A DNA stretch of 36,252 nt, taken from Bacillota bacterium. GTDB taxonomy: Bacteria > Bacillota > Clostridia > Oscillospirales > CAG-272. The notes beneath the pieces are model-generated. The model was not told the origin of the DNA. It searched no databases and worked only from the letters and a program-made list of their open reading frames with translations. Made by a program: the position numbers and the translations under genes. Numbering within the stretch: position 1 is the stretch's first letter; every line of letters starts with the position of its first letter. The DNA lies in NCBI GenBank assembly GCA_029219205.1, contig JAQXSY010000133.1, positions 1 to 36,252 on the forward strand. The letters run 5' to 3'. This document shows positions 24,746 through 33,199 of the stretch, piece after piece.

Positions 24746-25543
24746 ATGTTCGGAAAATTATTCGGCTATGAATTCAGATACTCGGCACGCGTGGTTCCGT
24801 TTATTTATATCGGTCTTGTCGCATCCGCGGCGGTCTGCCGGCTTATGCTCGAGCTTATCGGACTCAGCAGGTATTTCATGATACCGTTCGTACTCACGCT
24901 GCTGTTTTACATTCTCGTATTCTGCGCCGCGCTTCTTGTGCCGTATGTTATGTCGGTAGTCCGCTTCTATAAAAACATGGTCGGAGACGAGGGCTATCTT
25001 ACATTTACTTTGCCCGTTAAAACTTCGGTTCAGATCGCCGCAAAAATGATCTGCGCCGTTGTCTGGATGCTTATGAGCATTATTGTCGCAGTAGGATCGA
25101 CGGCAATTATTTGGCTGAGCGAAGATTCTCTGAGTAATCTAAACTCCCTGATCTCGCAAATTGTTAAAGCTTATCAAAGCGAGGGCGTATATGCGCAGTT
25201 CGTTACTATGATAATCGAATACGCCGTTGTAATAATACTTAATCTTGCGGCGGGAATAGGAATGATCTATGCGGCAATGGCTCTCGGTCAGCTTGTCCGC
25301 GGACATAAAGTCCTTGGGGCGATCGGATTTTATTTTGCGCTCAGCATAGCCTCGTCCACTGTATCCGGAATTGTCGGCGCAGTAACAATGCTTGCATTCG
25401 GCACCGGAAACAGCGCCCTGATGAGCTTTTTCAGCTCCATGAATATAAATCTCGGCGTCATGATTCTTGTGTATATCCTGTTCGGAGCGGCCTATTTCAT
25501 CCTGACCGAGCGCATCATGACAAAAAAGCTCAATCTTGACTGA
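24746..25543 (+). CDS. ABC transporter permease subunit
   Basis: 265-aa membrane protein with about six helices and no ATPase domain. The start MFGKLFGYEFRYSARVV and the VRFYKNMVGDEGYLTFTLPV loop are typical of the permeases that pair with YtrB-like ATPases in Clostridia. A full-strength AAGGAGGTGA precedes ATG 24746. The track's start at 24599 lies inside the ATPase gene in another frame and is rejected. It forms an exporter or sensor with the ATPase just upstream; the next gene begins 1 nt after its stop. Confidence 0.88.
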   Translation: MFGKLFGYEFRYSARVVPFIYIGLVASAAVCRLMLELIGLSRYFMIPFVLTLLFYILVFCAALLVPYVMSVVRFYKNMVGDEGYLTFTLPVKTSVQIAAKMICAVVWMLMSIIVAVGSTAIIWLSEDSLSNLNSLISQIVKAYQSEGVYAQFVTMIIEYAVVIILNLAAGIGMIYAAMALGQLVRGHKVLGAIGFYFALSIASSTVSGIVGAVTMLAFGTGNSALMSFFSSMNINLGVMILVYILFGAAYFILTERIMTKKLNLD

Positions 25544-25544
25544 T

Positions 25545-26285
25545 ATGGCGGATATAATCAAAGCTCACAACCTGAAGCTCCCGCACGGTTTCGGGACACG
25601 TACCGGCGGAGTCAGCACGGGATACACCGAATCTCTCAACACAGGATACGGTCTCGGGGACAGCGACTCAAACGTTGCCGAAAACCGCCGCAGATTTGCC
25701 ATTGCCTGCGGCTTTGACCCGAGCCGTACCGTCTGGATGAAACAGATACACTCGGCAAAAGTCGTTTATACAGACAAAGTTCCGGATGAAGCGCCCGAAT
25801 GCGACGGTCTGGTTACGGACATTCCCGGGCTTGCGCTCTGCGTAAAAACTGCAGACTGCGCTCCCGTTCTGCTTTTCGACGCAGAAGCTGGAGTTATCGG
25901 AGCCGTACATGCGGGATGGCGCGGCACAGTCGCGGGCGTGTGCGCGGAATGCATAAGGCTTATGGTTGAAACCGGCGCCGCAGCACGTAGGATTTCCGCG
26001 GCGATCGGCCCGTGTATAAGAAGCTGCTGCTACGAAATAGACGAACCGTTTGAGGAAGCGGTCCGCGCGGCAGTCGGATCCGAGCTATGCGGCAGATTTG
26101 TAAAAAACGGACGCGCAGATATTGCCGGGCTCAACGCAGAGCTTATGAGGCTCGCCGGAGTAAACGACATAGAAATCCTGCCGCACTGCACCTGCTGTGA
26201 GCCGGACCGTTTCTTTTCGCACCGTTTTTCAAAAGGGAAACGCGGCGTAATGGGCTCGGGTATTTGTCTTATGAAAACAAACTGA
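25545..26285 (+). CDS. pgeF: PgeF/YlmD family purine nucleoside phosphorylase (laccase-domain protein)
   Basis: 246 aa of the YfiH/YlmD family, originally called multicopper oxidase-like but shown for family members to be a zinc enzyme acting on purine nucleosides (phosphorolysis, adenosine deamination). Metal and active-site blocks are QIHSAKV, VKTADCAPVLL, AVHAGWRGTV, IGPCI and CCYE, all intact. ATG 25545 is 1 nt past the permease stop, with no clear RBS, so it probably depends on coupling; the track's TTG 25536 is an alternative. It is the last gene of this operon before a convergent terminator. Confidence 0.92.
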   Translation: MADIIKAHNLKLPHGFGTRTGGVSTGYTESLNTGYGLGDSDSNVAENRRRFAIACGFDPSRTVWMKQIHSAKVVYTDKVPDEAPECDGLVTDIPGLALCVKTADCAPVLLFDAEAGVIGAVHAGWRGTVAGVCAECIRLMVETGAAARRISAAIGPCIRSCCYEIDEPFEEAVRAAVGSELCGRFVKNGRADIAGLNAELMRLAGVNDIEILPHCTCCEPDRFFSHRFSKGKRGVMGSGICLMKTN

Positions 26286-26289
26286 ATAA

Positions 26290-26337
26290 AAAAGTCGCCG
26301 GACAAGACCGAAGAGTCTTAATCCGGCGATATTTTTT
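26290..26337. terminator. terminator between convergent genes
   Basis: Stem TCGCCGGA (26295-26302) / TCCGGCGA (26322-26329) with an inner AAGAC/GTCTT stem, T-run after it on the + strand and A-run before it. It serves pgeF (+) and the membrane-protein gene (-). Confidence 0.85.
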
Positions 26338-27235
26338 ATATCTGTTCGCTCTTTTGTCCGCTCTTTTTTTCACGGATCACGGCGACGCACTGAGAAGCAA
26401 TATAAAGCAGTATGCACGCCTCCGTCATGGTATAAACGGTAATAACCGACGCTCCGGGATTTTTTGCGAGAATATAAACAAGCTTGGGTATAACCGACGA
26501 GGACGAAACCACAATCGCCGCAAACGCCGCTCCGAGCAGTGCGCGCGGCTTCGGAACGCTTACGTTCATGCGAAGTTCAAACAGCAGGTACGCCATAGTA
26601 ATCAGCAGAGAAAGCTGAGTCATCACGCGCAGAGGATCGTTAAGCAGGGACGAACGGTCAAAATATACGGTCATAAGGAAAGCCGCCGTCCAAATCACCG
26701 CGAAAAATCCGAACGCAGACGAAATCTTTCCGAACGGTTCGCGTCCGAGGGCAATCATAAAAAATCTCATCGCGGCAGGCACGGCAAATACCGCCGCAAG
26801 TATGACAACAATCTGCGCCGCCAAGCTCATGTTCCCCGTATATTGGGTCACCTCTCCGCCCGAACAGTAAATATAGCACAAAACCGGCAGGGCAATTACC
26901 GTAAATCCGCAGAGCATAGCCGCAAAAGAAGTAAACCGTCCGGTTTTGCCCGGCAATTTGATATTTGAACCGTCTTTTCGAATAACCGCCGCCGGCAGAC
27001 ACGCCGCCGCCAAGGCAGCCGCCAAAGTAATTACATTCAAAACTGCGGGAAGAACCGTTCCCGCTTCCCAAATCGTGCTTGCGCCGTCATAATACGCGAG
27101 CATAAGCCAGCTTCTCGCCGCAGCGAGCACAACCGCCGCCGCGCATACCGCAATAAAGCACGTCACTATTTTCTTGTCCGCATTACATGCTTCGTCTCCG
27201 CCAACGTCCGTTCTGATTTCATTTTCACCGTTCAT
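26336..27235 (-). CDS. multi-pass membrane protein, unknown
   Basis: 299 aa with about eight hydrophobic helices evenly spaced over the whole length, starting after a short acidic N-terminus (MNGENEIRTDVGGDE). No motif is recognised. The fold type is a polytopic integral membrane protein without obvious soluble domains. ATG 27235 has AGAGAGG about 9 nt upstream and is preferred to the track's 27325, which lies in the 3' end of rnhA. It lies 16 nt downstream of rnhA and is probably cotranscribed with it. Confidence 0.75.
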   Translation of the reverse strand: MNGENEIRTDVGGDEACNADKKIVTCFIAVCAAAVVLAAARSWLMLAYYDGASTIWEAGTVLPAVLNVITLAAALAAACLPAAVIRKDGSNIKLPGKTGRFTSFAAMLCGFTVIALPVLCYIYCSGGEVTQYTGNMSLAAQIVVILAAVFAVPAAMRFFMIALGREPFGKISSAFGFFAVIWTAAFLMTVYFDRSSLLNDPLRVMTQLSLLITMAYLLFELRMNVSVPKPRALLGAAFAAIVVSSSSVIPKLVYILAKNPGASVITVYTMTEACILLYIASQCVAVIREKKSGQKSEQI

Positions 27236-27251
27236 AAAATCAAGCCTCTCT

Positions 27252-27695
27252 TTAAAGCGCGGCGGCGGCGTCGCGGGCTTCAACCGCGAGCCGGTCGCAT
27301 CTCTCGTTATAAGGATGTCCCTCATGACCTTTTATCCATGCAAACGTCACGTCGTGAACCTCAAGCAATTCAAGCAGTCTGCCCCACAGATCCGCGTTGA
27401 GCGCAGGTTTTTTATCCGATTTGACCCAGTTGTGAAGCCTCCACGATCTTGCCCAACCGAGATTTATTCCGTCGACAAGGTATTTTGAATCGGATGTCAG
27501 AATAACCTTACACGGTTCCTTCAGCGCTTCAAGCCCGACTATCGCCGCCATAAGTTCCATGCGGTTATTTGTCGTTGATTTCTCGCCGCCCGACATTTCC
27601 TTTTCCAGCCCTCTGAACACCAGTATCGTTCCGTAACCGCCGGGTCCCGGATTTCCGCTGCATGCCCCGTCCGTGTATATTTCAACAAATTTCAA
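27252..27695 (-). CDS. rnhA: ribonuclease HI
   Basis: 147 aa, a normal length for type I RNase H, which cuts the RNA strand of RNA-DNA hybrids. All catalytic carboxylates are visible: Asp9 in [14 protein letters not shown], Glu47 in [10 protein letters not shown], Asp69 in [11 protein letters not shown], and His124 and Asp134 in [15 protein letters not shown]. The start is a TTG at 27695 with GGAGA 6 nt before; no ATG is available upstream in frame that fits the family. The small membrane-protein gene follows. Confidence 0.96.
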   Translation of the reverse strand: MKFVEIYTDGACSGNPGPGGYGTILVFRGLEKEMSGGEKSTTNNRMELMAAIVGLEALKEPCKVILTSDSKYLVDGINLGWARSWRLHNWVKSDKKPALNADLWGRLLELLEVHDVTFAWIKGHEGHPYNERCDRLAVEARDAAAAL

Positions 27696-27864
27696 CTGCA
27701 GTCTCCGTTTTAAATTTTCCTTTATTTTTTTAAAGGTCTGATTTCAATTATAATATATTCCGGTTCTTTTTTCAATACATAAAATTATTTTTTTTGACTG
27801 CCGCGTATTTATGCGACGATTAATTTAAGGCGCGTTCATTTCAGCCTGTTTTATATCGTCGTTA

Positions 27865-27893
27865 TTGACTTTTTTCGGGTATTATGATATCAT
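27865..27893 (+). promoter_or_regulatory. promoter for the hydrolase-pair operon
   Basis: -35 TTGACT (27865-27870), 17-bp spacer, extended -10 TGATATCAT (box 27888-27893). The leader of about 100 nt ends in an 8-bp hairpin CGCTTCCG / CGGGAGCG (27964-27985) that contains the only GGGAG near the start. The rest of the 27696-27864 gap holds nothing recognisable. Confidence 0.6.
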
Positions 27894-27997
27894 CTTCTGT
27901 AATAACGGCTGCAATAGACGGCGCCTGCCGGACCTGCCGCCTATATACGAATATACAGAAAGGCGCTTCCGTTTGAGCGGGAGCGGTGGTTGTTGTC

Positions 27998-28612
27998 ATG
28001 AATTATCCCGTAATAGAGTATGATGTCATACTCCCGGAGAACTTCAGAAGGGAAGAGAAGCTTCCGCTCATAGCCTACCTTTGCGATGTACCGGACGGAA
28101 AAGTCCCGGCTGTATTTGAGCTCGGCTGCAGGGAAGCCGGAGTACGGGCAATAGTCGTTGCGGCAAAATGCCCAAAAGGGCTGCATTGGGAAAACATGCT
28201 TTATGAGATAGGCGATATGCTCGCAAAAGCTGCCTCGGACTATAACGCCGATCCCGACCGTATTTCGCTTACCGGAATGGGCGACGGAGCATACGGCGTT
28301 TGGTATTTTGCTTGTTTAAACAATAATATCATATCGGCAGCGGCTCCGGTCTGCGGAGGCGGCATGAGCTGGTACGCCGGAAGCATCGGAAAAACTCCCG
28401 TATGGGCGTTTCACGGCTCCGCAGACGACATTATCGATCGTATAAACTCGATGGAAATGGTCGATAAAGTCAATCTTTCCGGAGGAACGGCAAAAATCTC
28501 GATTTTCCCCGGCTTGGGACACGATATCATGAACGAAGCTTACACCGCGGAGCTTGTAAAGTGGCTTACGTCAAAAGTACGCGGCGTTTATGAAGACGAG
28601 GAGGATGCATAA
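27998..28612 (+). CDS. alpha/beta-hydrolase-fold protein, probable pseudoenzyme
   Basis: 204 aa, a clear paralogue of the next gene: both share the DRISLTG / ARISLTG strand, APVCGGG / GPVCGSG, VWAFHGSADD / IWAFHGDLDD and a late His. Here the nucleophile elbow reads TGMGDGAYG (Gly95 where the partner has Ser107 in TGLSMGGFG), and the N-terminal HGAGERG oxyanion loop is replaced by LCDVPDG. The Asp and His sites survive. It should be unable to hydrolyse by the usual mechanism and may bind a ligand or regulate the partner (inference). ATG 27998 is preferred to GTG 27986, which abuts the RBS hairpin. The stop overlaps the next ATG by 1 nt. Confidence 0.8.
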   Translation: MNYPVIEYDVILPENFRREEKLPLIAYLCDVPDGKVPAVFELGCREAGVRAIVVAAKCPKGLHWENMLYEIGDMLAKAASDYNADPDRISLTGMGDGAYGVWYFACLNNNIISAAAPVCGGGMSWYAGSIGKTPVWAFHGSADDIIDRINSMEMVDKVNLSGGTAKISIFPGLGHDIMNEAYTAELVKWLTSKVRGVYEDEEDA

Positions 28613-29238
28613 TGAGACCCGATATAAAACTTAATTATATACTGACAACGCCTACCGGTTTTGATCCGGCAAAGGAATCGCTTCCGATGATCGTTTTTCT
28701 TCACGGCGCCGGAGAACGCGGTAACAATATCGACTCGGTCAAAGCTCACGGAGTTCCGAAACACTTTTCGGCCGACCCGGACTACCGCGGACTGCGCGTT
28801 ATAACGCTTTCTCCCCAGTGCCCGGACAACGTCGTCTGGACATGCCTTCCGCTCGAGGTTATGTCTCTTGTCAAAGAAAAGGCGGCGGAGCTTAATGCGG
28901 ATCCGGCGCGTATATCACTTACCGGATTGAGCATGGGCGGCTTCGGAACCTGGGAGCTCGGCTCTCTTTATCCGGACTTTTTCTGTGCGCTCGGACCGGT
29001 GTGCGGAAGCGGCTCGCCTCTGAACGCGCATAAACTCGTGAAGCTTCCCATATGGGCTTTCCACGGCGACCTTGACGACTGTGTTCCCTGCTGGCGTTCG
29101 TCGGAAATGGTTAATGCGGTAAACAAGCTCGGAGGAAACGCTCAGCTGACAATCTGTGAAGGCGTTTGGCACAACTCCTGGGAAAACGCATACGACAAAG
29201 ACGATCTGATTCCGTGGCTTGCCGCGCAAAGCCGGTAA
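28612..29238 (+). CDS. alpha/beta hydrolase (carboxylesterase / dienelactone-hydrolase-like)
   Basis: 208 aa with an intact catalytic set: HGAGERG oxyanion loop (residues 31-37), nucleophile Ser107 in TGLSMGGFG, acid Asp in HGDLDDCVP and a His in EGVWHNSWE. No signal peptide is seen, so it is probably a cytoplasmic esterase, the type often removing acyl groups from sugars or processing plant esters. AGGAGG precedes the ATG, which overlaps the stop of the pseudoenzyme gene (TAATG). The pair was presumably produced by tandem duplication. Confidence 0.88.
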   Translation: MRPDIKLNYILTTPTGFDPAKESLPMIVFLHGAGERGNNIDSVKAHGVPKHFSADPDYRGLRVITLSPQCPDNVVWTCLPLEVMSLVKEKAAELNADPARISLTGLSMGGFGTWELGSLYPDFFCALGPVCGSGSPLNAHKLVKLPIWAFHGDLDDCVPCWRSSEMVNAVNKLGGNAQLTICEGVWHNSWENAYDKDDLIPWLAAQSR

Positions 29239-29244
29239 ACGAAT

Positions 29245-30921
29245 ATGAAAGCCGGCCCGAACGAATCTTCAAATGAAAACGTCCTCGGCAAACGCCGGGG
29301 CTTTTCGGATTTTTTCACCGGATTTATTCTTATATTCACGCTGACAGCCGCGCGCTTTACCGCCTACGGATTCACATACTTCAAACAGCTCGACGACTAC
29401 ATACAGTATGGAATATATCCAACCTTTACGTTTTCCGAAGCGCAACAAAAATTCGGCCTTCTCGCCGCGCGTCCGCTTTCAAATTCCGCCGACATTGTTT
29501 TCTGGGGAAAATTCTGGGGCTGCCTTGCCGCGGCTCTCCTGATTATTGCCGCGCTTTTCTCGCTTGCCGCAGTTATTCTGAAAACCGTTTTTTCCCGTTT
29601 TTTCGGAACCGGTCCGCTTTTCGCCGTTATACTCGCGCTGATCCCTCTTAATTTCGAAGGAACTTACTGGCTCTCGGCTTCAACCCGTATTGTCTGCGGA
29701 ATGTTTTGGGCGGCGCTCTCGGCATGGCTGCTTCTCCGCTTTGCGGAAACCGAAAAAATAAGGTTTGCGCTGCTTTTTCCCGCGGCTCAGCTCGCGGCGA
29801 TGTTTTCATACGAGCAGGCGTTTCTGTTTTCGGCGGCGCTGAACGCCATTGTCGCCTTTTTATGCATAAAAAAATGCCGTAAAGCGCTGCTGTCGCTCCC
29901 CGCAACGCTGCTCAGCGGCTTGCTTTACTTTATCTTCATTAAAATTTTTTCCGGCGGGCCGCTCTATTCCGGCGCATACGCAATGCCGGATTTTTTCTCC
30001 GCGGATTATTATGAAAAGCTGCTTCCGAAAACCGCAGAAATCATCTCCGAAACATTCAGCCTCGGCATTTACGGCACAGTTGTGCGCGGCGCCGCGCGGG
30101 GAATTCGATTTATTGTTTCTGACAGGCTTTGGATTTTCGCGTCGGTTTCCGTGGTTCTGTGTGCAGTATATTTTATAGTAAATATGCGTAGGAAAAACGA
30201 AACCGGCATCAGGAAAACAAAAACCCTCTTTGCGACAGCCGGTGCGTTCTTCGCCGCAGCCTGGCTCTGCGCTGCTCCGCTCGACGTATTTTTTATAATG
30301 GCAGAGCCTTATTTTTCAATGCGGAACACGGTTATGTGTCTTCCCGGAATTGCGCTTGCCGCCGATTCTGCCCTGCGCGCAGTCTTCAGAAAACCTCTTG
30401 TTCCCGCCGCCGTTTCGGCAGCGGCGGCACTTGTATTCTCAGCGGCGTCGGTGTCCGAGCTGCATGATTACAGAGAAACCGCCGCAAACGACAGCCATGT
30501 TATAAACGCGGTGATCTCCGACATCGGCGAGGACTCTCTATACGGTAAAATAGGAATTCTCAACGTCGAAATGTCTTATCTGACAGATTCAAACTGCCTG
30601 ATAAACGAACACATAACCGGCGTCACATCGTCATACTGGGCGCTGACCGGCGCAGTTAACGCCACTCTCGGCGCAAGACTGACCGGGAAAGTCACCATCG
30701 TTCCCCTGCCGTCAAAAACGCCGATGTGTTACCGCTGGAATTACGATATGAACCGCATAGACGGCTTTGACCGAGTCTATTTTTATATTCCCGATGAAAG
30801 CCGAATTATCCCTGTCGTTGCAAAAGAGGCGGATGGAGGCTTCATTTTCGCCGACGAAAACGGAAAAACCGTCGCAAAGGCTTTTCCGGACGGCGATGTC
30901 TGGCTGTTAAAAGCCGGATGA
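29245..30921 (+). CDS. large multi-pass membrane protein, GT-C glycosyltransferase-like
   Basis: 558 aa. About ten to twelve helices are followed by a soluble C-terminal ~150 residues (SELHDYRETAAND to the end). The first outside loop has QLDDYIQYGI, a double-Asp arrangement at the position where GT-C glycosyltransferases carry their catalytic acid, and another loop has EPYFSMRNTV. This pattern suggests a lipid-linked sugar transferase acting on the outer face, but the match is to architecture, not to a named family. It starts 6 nt after the hydrolase stop without a strong RBS and is part of that operon. Confidence 0.55.
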   Translation: MKAGPNESSNENVLGKRRGFSDFFTGFILIFTLTAARFTAYGFTYFKQLDDYIQYGIYPTFTFSEAQQKFGLLAARPLSNSADIVFWGKFWGCLAAALLIIAALFSLAAVILKTVFSRFFGTGPLFAVILALIPLNFEGTYWLSASTRIVCGMFWAALSAWLLLRFAETEKIRFALLFPAAQLAAMFSYEQAFLFSAALNAIVAFLCIKKCRKALLSLPATLLSGLLYFIFIKIFSGGPLYSGAYAMPDFFSADYYEKLLPKTAEIISETFSLGIYGTVVRGAARGIRFIVSDRLWIFASVSVVLCAVYFIVNMRRKNETGIRKTKTLFATAGAFFAAAWLCAAPLDVFFIMAEPYFSMRNTVMCLPGIALAADSALRAVFRKPLVPAAVSAAAALVFSAASVSELHDYRETAANDSHVINAVISDIGEDSLYGKIGILNVEMSYLTDSNCLINEHITGVTSSYWALTGAVNATLGARLTGKVTIVPLPSKTPMCYRWNYDMNRIDGFDRVYFYIPDESRIIPVVAKEADGGFIFADENGKTVAKAFPDGDVWLLKAG

Positions 30922-30965
30922 ATTATTCTCTGAATCAGTCAAGGAAAGGATTTTAAATTCGTTTT

Positions 30966-31817
30966 ATGAAAGCATTGTTCGGTCCCGGCGGAAACTCCGA
31001 GAGTTTTTATGCAGAAGGAAAAAAGCACACGTTTCAGGCGCCGGCCTGGCTCAGGGAAAAAGGGCTGGGCGCGTATGAATACCAGGCGGGCAACGGTATC
31101 ACCGGCAGCGCGGATACGTTCCGTAAAATCGGCGAAGAGGCAAAACTCAACGGTATAGCGCTTTCTTTTCACGCGCCGTATTTTATCTCTCTTTCGGGCG
31201 CTGTAACCGAAACCCGGCTTAAAAGCATCGGCTATATAAAAAAATCGCTTGAAGCGGCGGATCTTATGGAAGCGGGAATTATTGTCGTGCACGCCGGATC
31301 CGCGGGCAAACTTGAACGCGGCGAGGCTATGGAACTTGCCAAAGACACGCTATACAAAGCGCTCGAAGAAACAGACGGAGCCTCTGCCTACATAGGCGTT
31401 GAAACTATGGGAAAGCAGAATCAGCTCGGAACGCTTGAAGAAGTCGTTGAGCTCTGCAAGCTTGATAAAAGGCTCAGACCCGTCGTTGATTTCGGTCATC
31501 TCAACGCGCGAAATCTGGGCGGACTCTATACCTGTCCCGACGATTACAGAGCCGTGTTCGACTATGTCGGATGCAGGCTCGGAGCGGAATATGCAAACTC
31601 GCTTCACTGCCATTTTTCAAAAATCGAATACACAAAAGGCGGAGAAAAAAAGCATCTGACCTTTTTGGACAACATTTTCGGACCGGATTTCGAACCGCTT
31701 TGCGAAGCTATAGCCAAAGACGGACTTGCTCCGAGAATCATATGCGAATCGTCGGGCACAATGGCCGAGGACGCGCTTGCAATGCAGACGGCTTATGAAT
31801 ATTATGCGGGAGCTTGA
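30966..31817 (+). CDS. endonuclease IV (AP endonuclease family 2) TIM-barrel protein
   Basis: 283 aa. The metal-binding landmarks of Nfo occur in order: SFHAPYFISL, VVHAGS, GVETMGK, VVDFGHLNAR, HCHFSKIEY and IICESSGT. The DRH pair of E. coli Nfo (Asp229-His231) reads KKH here, so one zinc ligand is changed. This variant is typical of a clostridial subgroup I recall, and whether it cuts AP sites is therefore not certain. It may act in base-excision repair. ATG 30966 fits family starts (MKALFGPGGNSESFY); AAAGGA is unusually far away. It overlaps tadA by 14 nt. Confidence 0.85.
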   Translation: MKALFGPGGNSESFYAEGKKHTFQAPAWLREKGLGAYEYQAGNGITGSADTFRKIGEEAKLNGIALSFHAPYFISLSGAVTETRLKSIGYIKKSLEAADLMEAGIIVVHAGSAGKLERGEAMELAKDTLYKALEETDGASAYIGVETMGKQNQLGTLEEVVELCKLDKRLRPVVDFGHLNARNLGGLYTCPDDYRAVFDYVGCRLGAEYANSLHCHFSKIEYTKGGEKKHLTFLDNIFGPDFEPLCEAIAKDGLAPRIICESSGTMAEDALAMQTAYEYYAGA

Positions 31818-32256
31818 CGAAAAAATGATGGCTCTCGCGTTAGACGAGGCGAAAAAAGCGTTTCTGTGCGACGAAACTCCGATTGGCGCGATTATCTCGC
31901 GAAACGGAGAGGTCGTTGCCGCCGCTCATAACCGGCGGGAAACCGACAAAAACGCGCTTGCGCACGCCGAAATTATCTGTATAAACGAGGCCTGCCGCAA
32001 ACTCGGCGGCTGGCGGCTTCCCGGATGTACGCTTTACGTTACGCTCGAGCCTTGCCCCATGTGCGCCGGAGCGATAATTAACGCGCGCATTGAACGCGTT
32101 GTATACGCGCTCAAAGATTTTAAATCCGGATCTCTCGGCAGCATCGTAAATCTTGCCGCCTACCCCTACAACCATAGGCCAAAAGTCGAATCCGGAGTAT
32201 TTTCGGAAGAATCCCGCGAATTGCTCAGATCTTTTTTTCGTAAAAAACGAAGCTGA
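31804..32256 (+). CDS. tadA: tRNA-specific adenosine deaminase TadA
   Basis: 150 aa. It converts A34 to inosine in tRNA-Arg(ACG). Zinc site His54-Ala-Glu56 in ALAHAEIICINEA and Cys84/Cys87 in LEPCPMCAGA are present, along with the C-terminal RRKxx-like basic tail (RSFFRKKRS). Candidate starts are ATG 31795, 31804 and 31825. MRELDEKMMALALDEA (31804) matches the usual distance from the start to the first helix. It overlaps the endonuclease IV gene. The gene ends just before the promoter of the next operon, whose -35 is 4 nt past the stop. Confidence 0.93.
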   Translation: MRELDEKMMALALDEAKKAFLCDETPIGAIISRNGEVVAAAHNRRETDKNALAHAEIICINEACRKLGGWRLPGCTLYVTLEPCPMCAGAIINARIERVVYALKDFKSGSLGSIVNLAAYPYNHRPKVESGVFSEESRELLRSFFRKKRS

Positions 32257-32259
32257 TTA

Positions 32260-32288
32260 TTGCAATCTTTTCAATAATATTGTATAAT
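32260..32288 (+). promoter_or_regulatory. promoter of the isomerase-sulfatase-dehydrogenase operon
   Basis: -35 TTGCAA (32260-32265), 17-bp spacer, consensus -10 TATAAT (32283-32288). Leader about 75 nt. Confidence 0.65.
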
Positions 32289-32371
32289 TTATTTACCGCA
32301 TAATTTGAAAAATTAATATCCCCAAATTACGGCTGAATACAAAACAAACTTCCATGAAAGGATATAAACAA

Positions 32372-33172
32372 ATGATTAAACTCGGTGTTAACAGCGTGCT
32401 TTTCAAAACAGTCGATTTTCCGACCGCCGCTGTGCAGATTGCAAGATGCGGCTACGACGGCATTGAGATTTCTGCGATCGAAGGAATGTGCGAGCATCTT
32501 GACGTTTACCACTGGCGTGAGCAAAAGGAGACTCTGCTCAGCGCGGTCAAAGACAACGGTCTAAGTTTTCTTTCAACCGAAATGGCCACGCACAACCGCG
32601 ACAGACTGCTCCACGGTTTTGAAGCCTGCGCGGAGCTCGGAATTCCGGTAGTAAACATCGGTCCCGGAGGAGCAATGAACGATGAAGAATCGTTTAAGCA
32701 GATTTCCGAAGAAATTCAGCAGATATCCGAAGACGCCGAAAAATTCGGCATCACGCTCTGCGTGAAGGCTCATGTCGGCGGCGCTGTCTGGAACACGCCT
32801 ACAACGCTCAGACTTATGGAAACAGTAACTTCGCCTGCTTTCGGAGTAGATATGGATCCCAGCCACATCCACCGTTCCGGTGAAAATCCCGTTGAAGCCA
32901 TACGTGAAGTTCTGCCCAAAATGAAGCATATTCATATCCGCGACTGCACCGGAGCGGGACCGGCTCCCGGAACTCCATTGCTTCAGATATGCGGAACAGG
33001 TGAAATTGACCTTTTCGGTTACTTCCGTGAAATGATCAATGCAGGTTACGACGGTCCGGTTTCCCTTGAAGTCATCGGCTCCATCGAAGATATAACCGAA
33101 GCAACGCTCATCGCCGCCGAATCCTATGGCTATATGAACGCAATTCTTCGTAGCCTAGGCGCAAGGAAATAA
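32372..33172 (+). CDS. sugar phosphate isomerase/epimerase-like TIM-barrel protein
   Basis: 266 aa of the xylose-isomerase-like TIM-barrel superfamily. Conserved metal-site strands are GYDGIEISAIEG, PVVNIGPGG, LCVKAHVGG, FGVDMDPSHI, HIHIRDC and VSLEVIGS, with acid and His residues in the usual order. Such proteins isomerise or epimerise sugars or keto-sugars, or handle oxidised intermediates from a dehydrogenase. ATG 32372 has AAAGGA 8 nt upstream; the track's 32354 start would remove that RBS. It is the first gene of an operon with a sulfatase-superfamily hydrolase and a Gfo/Idh/MocA dehydrogenase, which suggests use of a modified sugar. Confidence 0.85.
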   Translation: MIKLGVNSVLFKTVDFPTAAVQIARCGYDGIEISAIEGMCEHLDVYHWREQKETLLSAVKDNGLSFLSTEMATHNRDRLLHGFEACAELGIPVVNIGPGGAMNDEESFKQISEEIQQISEDAEKFGITLCVKAHVGGAVWNTPTTLRLMETVTSPAFGVDMDPSHIHRSGENPVEAIREVLPKMKHIHIRDCTGAGPAPGTPLLQICGTGEIDLFGYFREMINAGYDGPVSLEVIGSIEDITEATLIAAESYGYMNAILRSLGARK

Positions 33173-33199
33173 TTGAAAAGTTTATAAAGGAGCAAAAAA

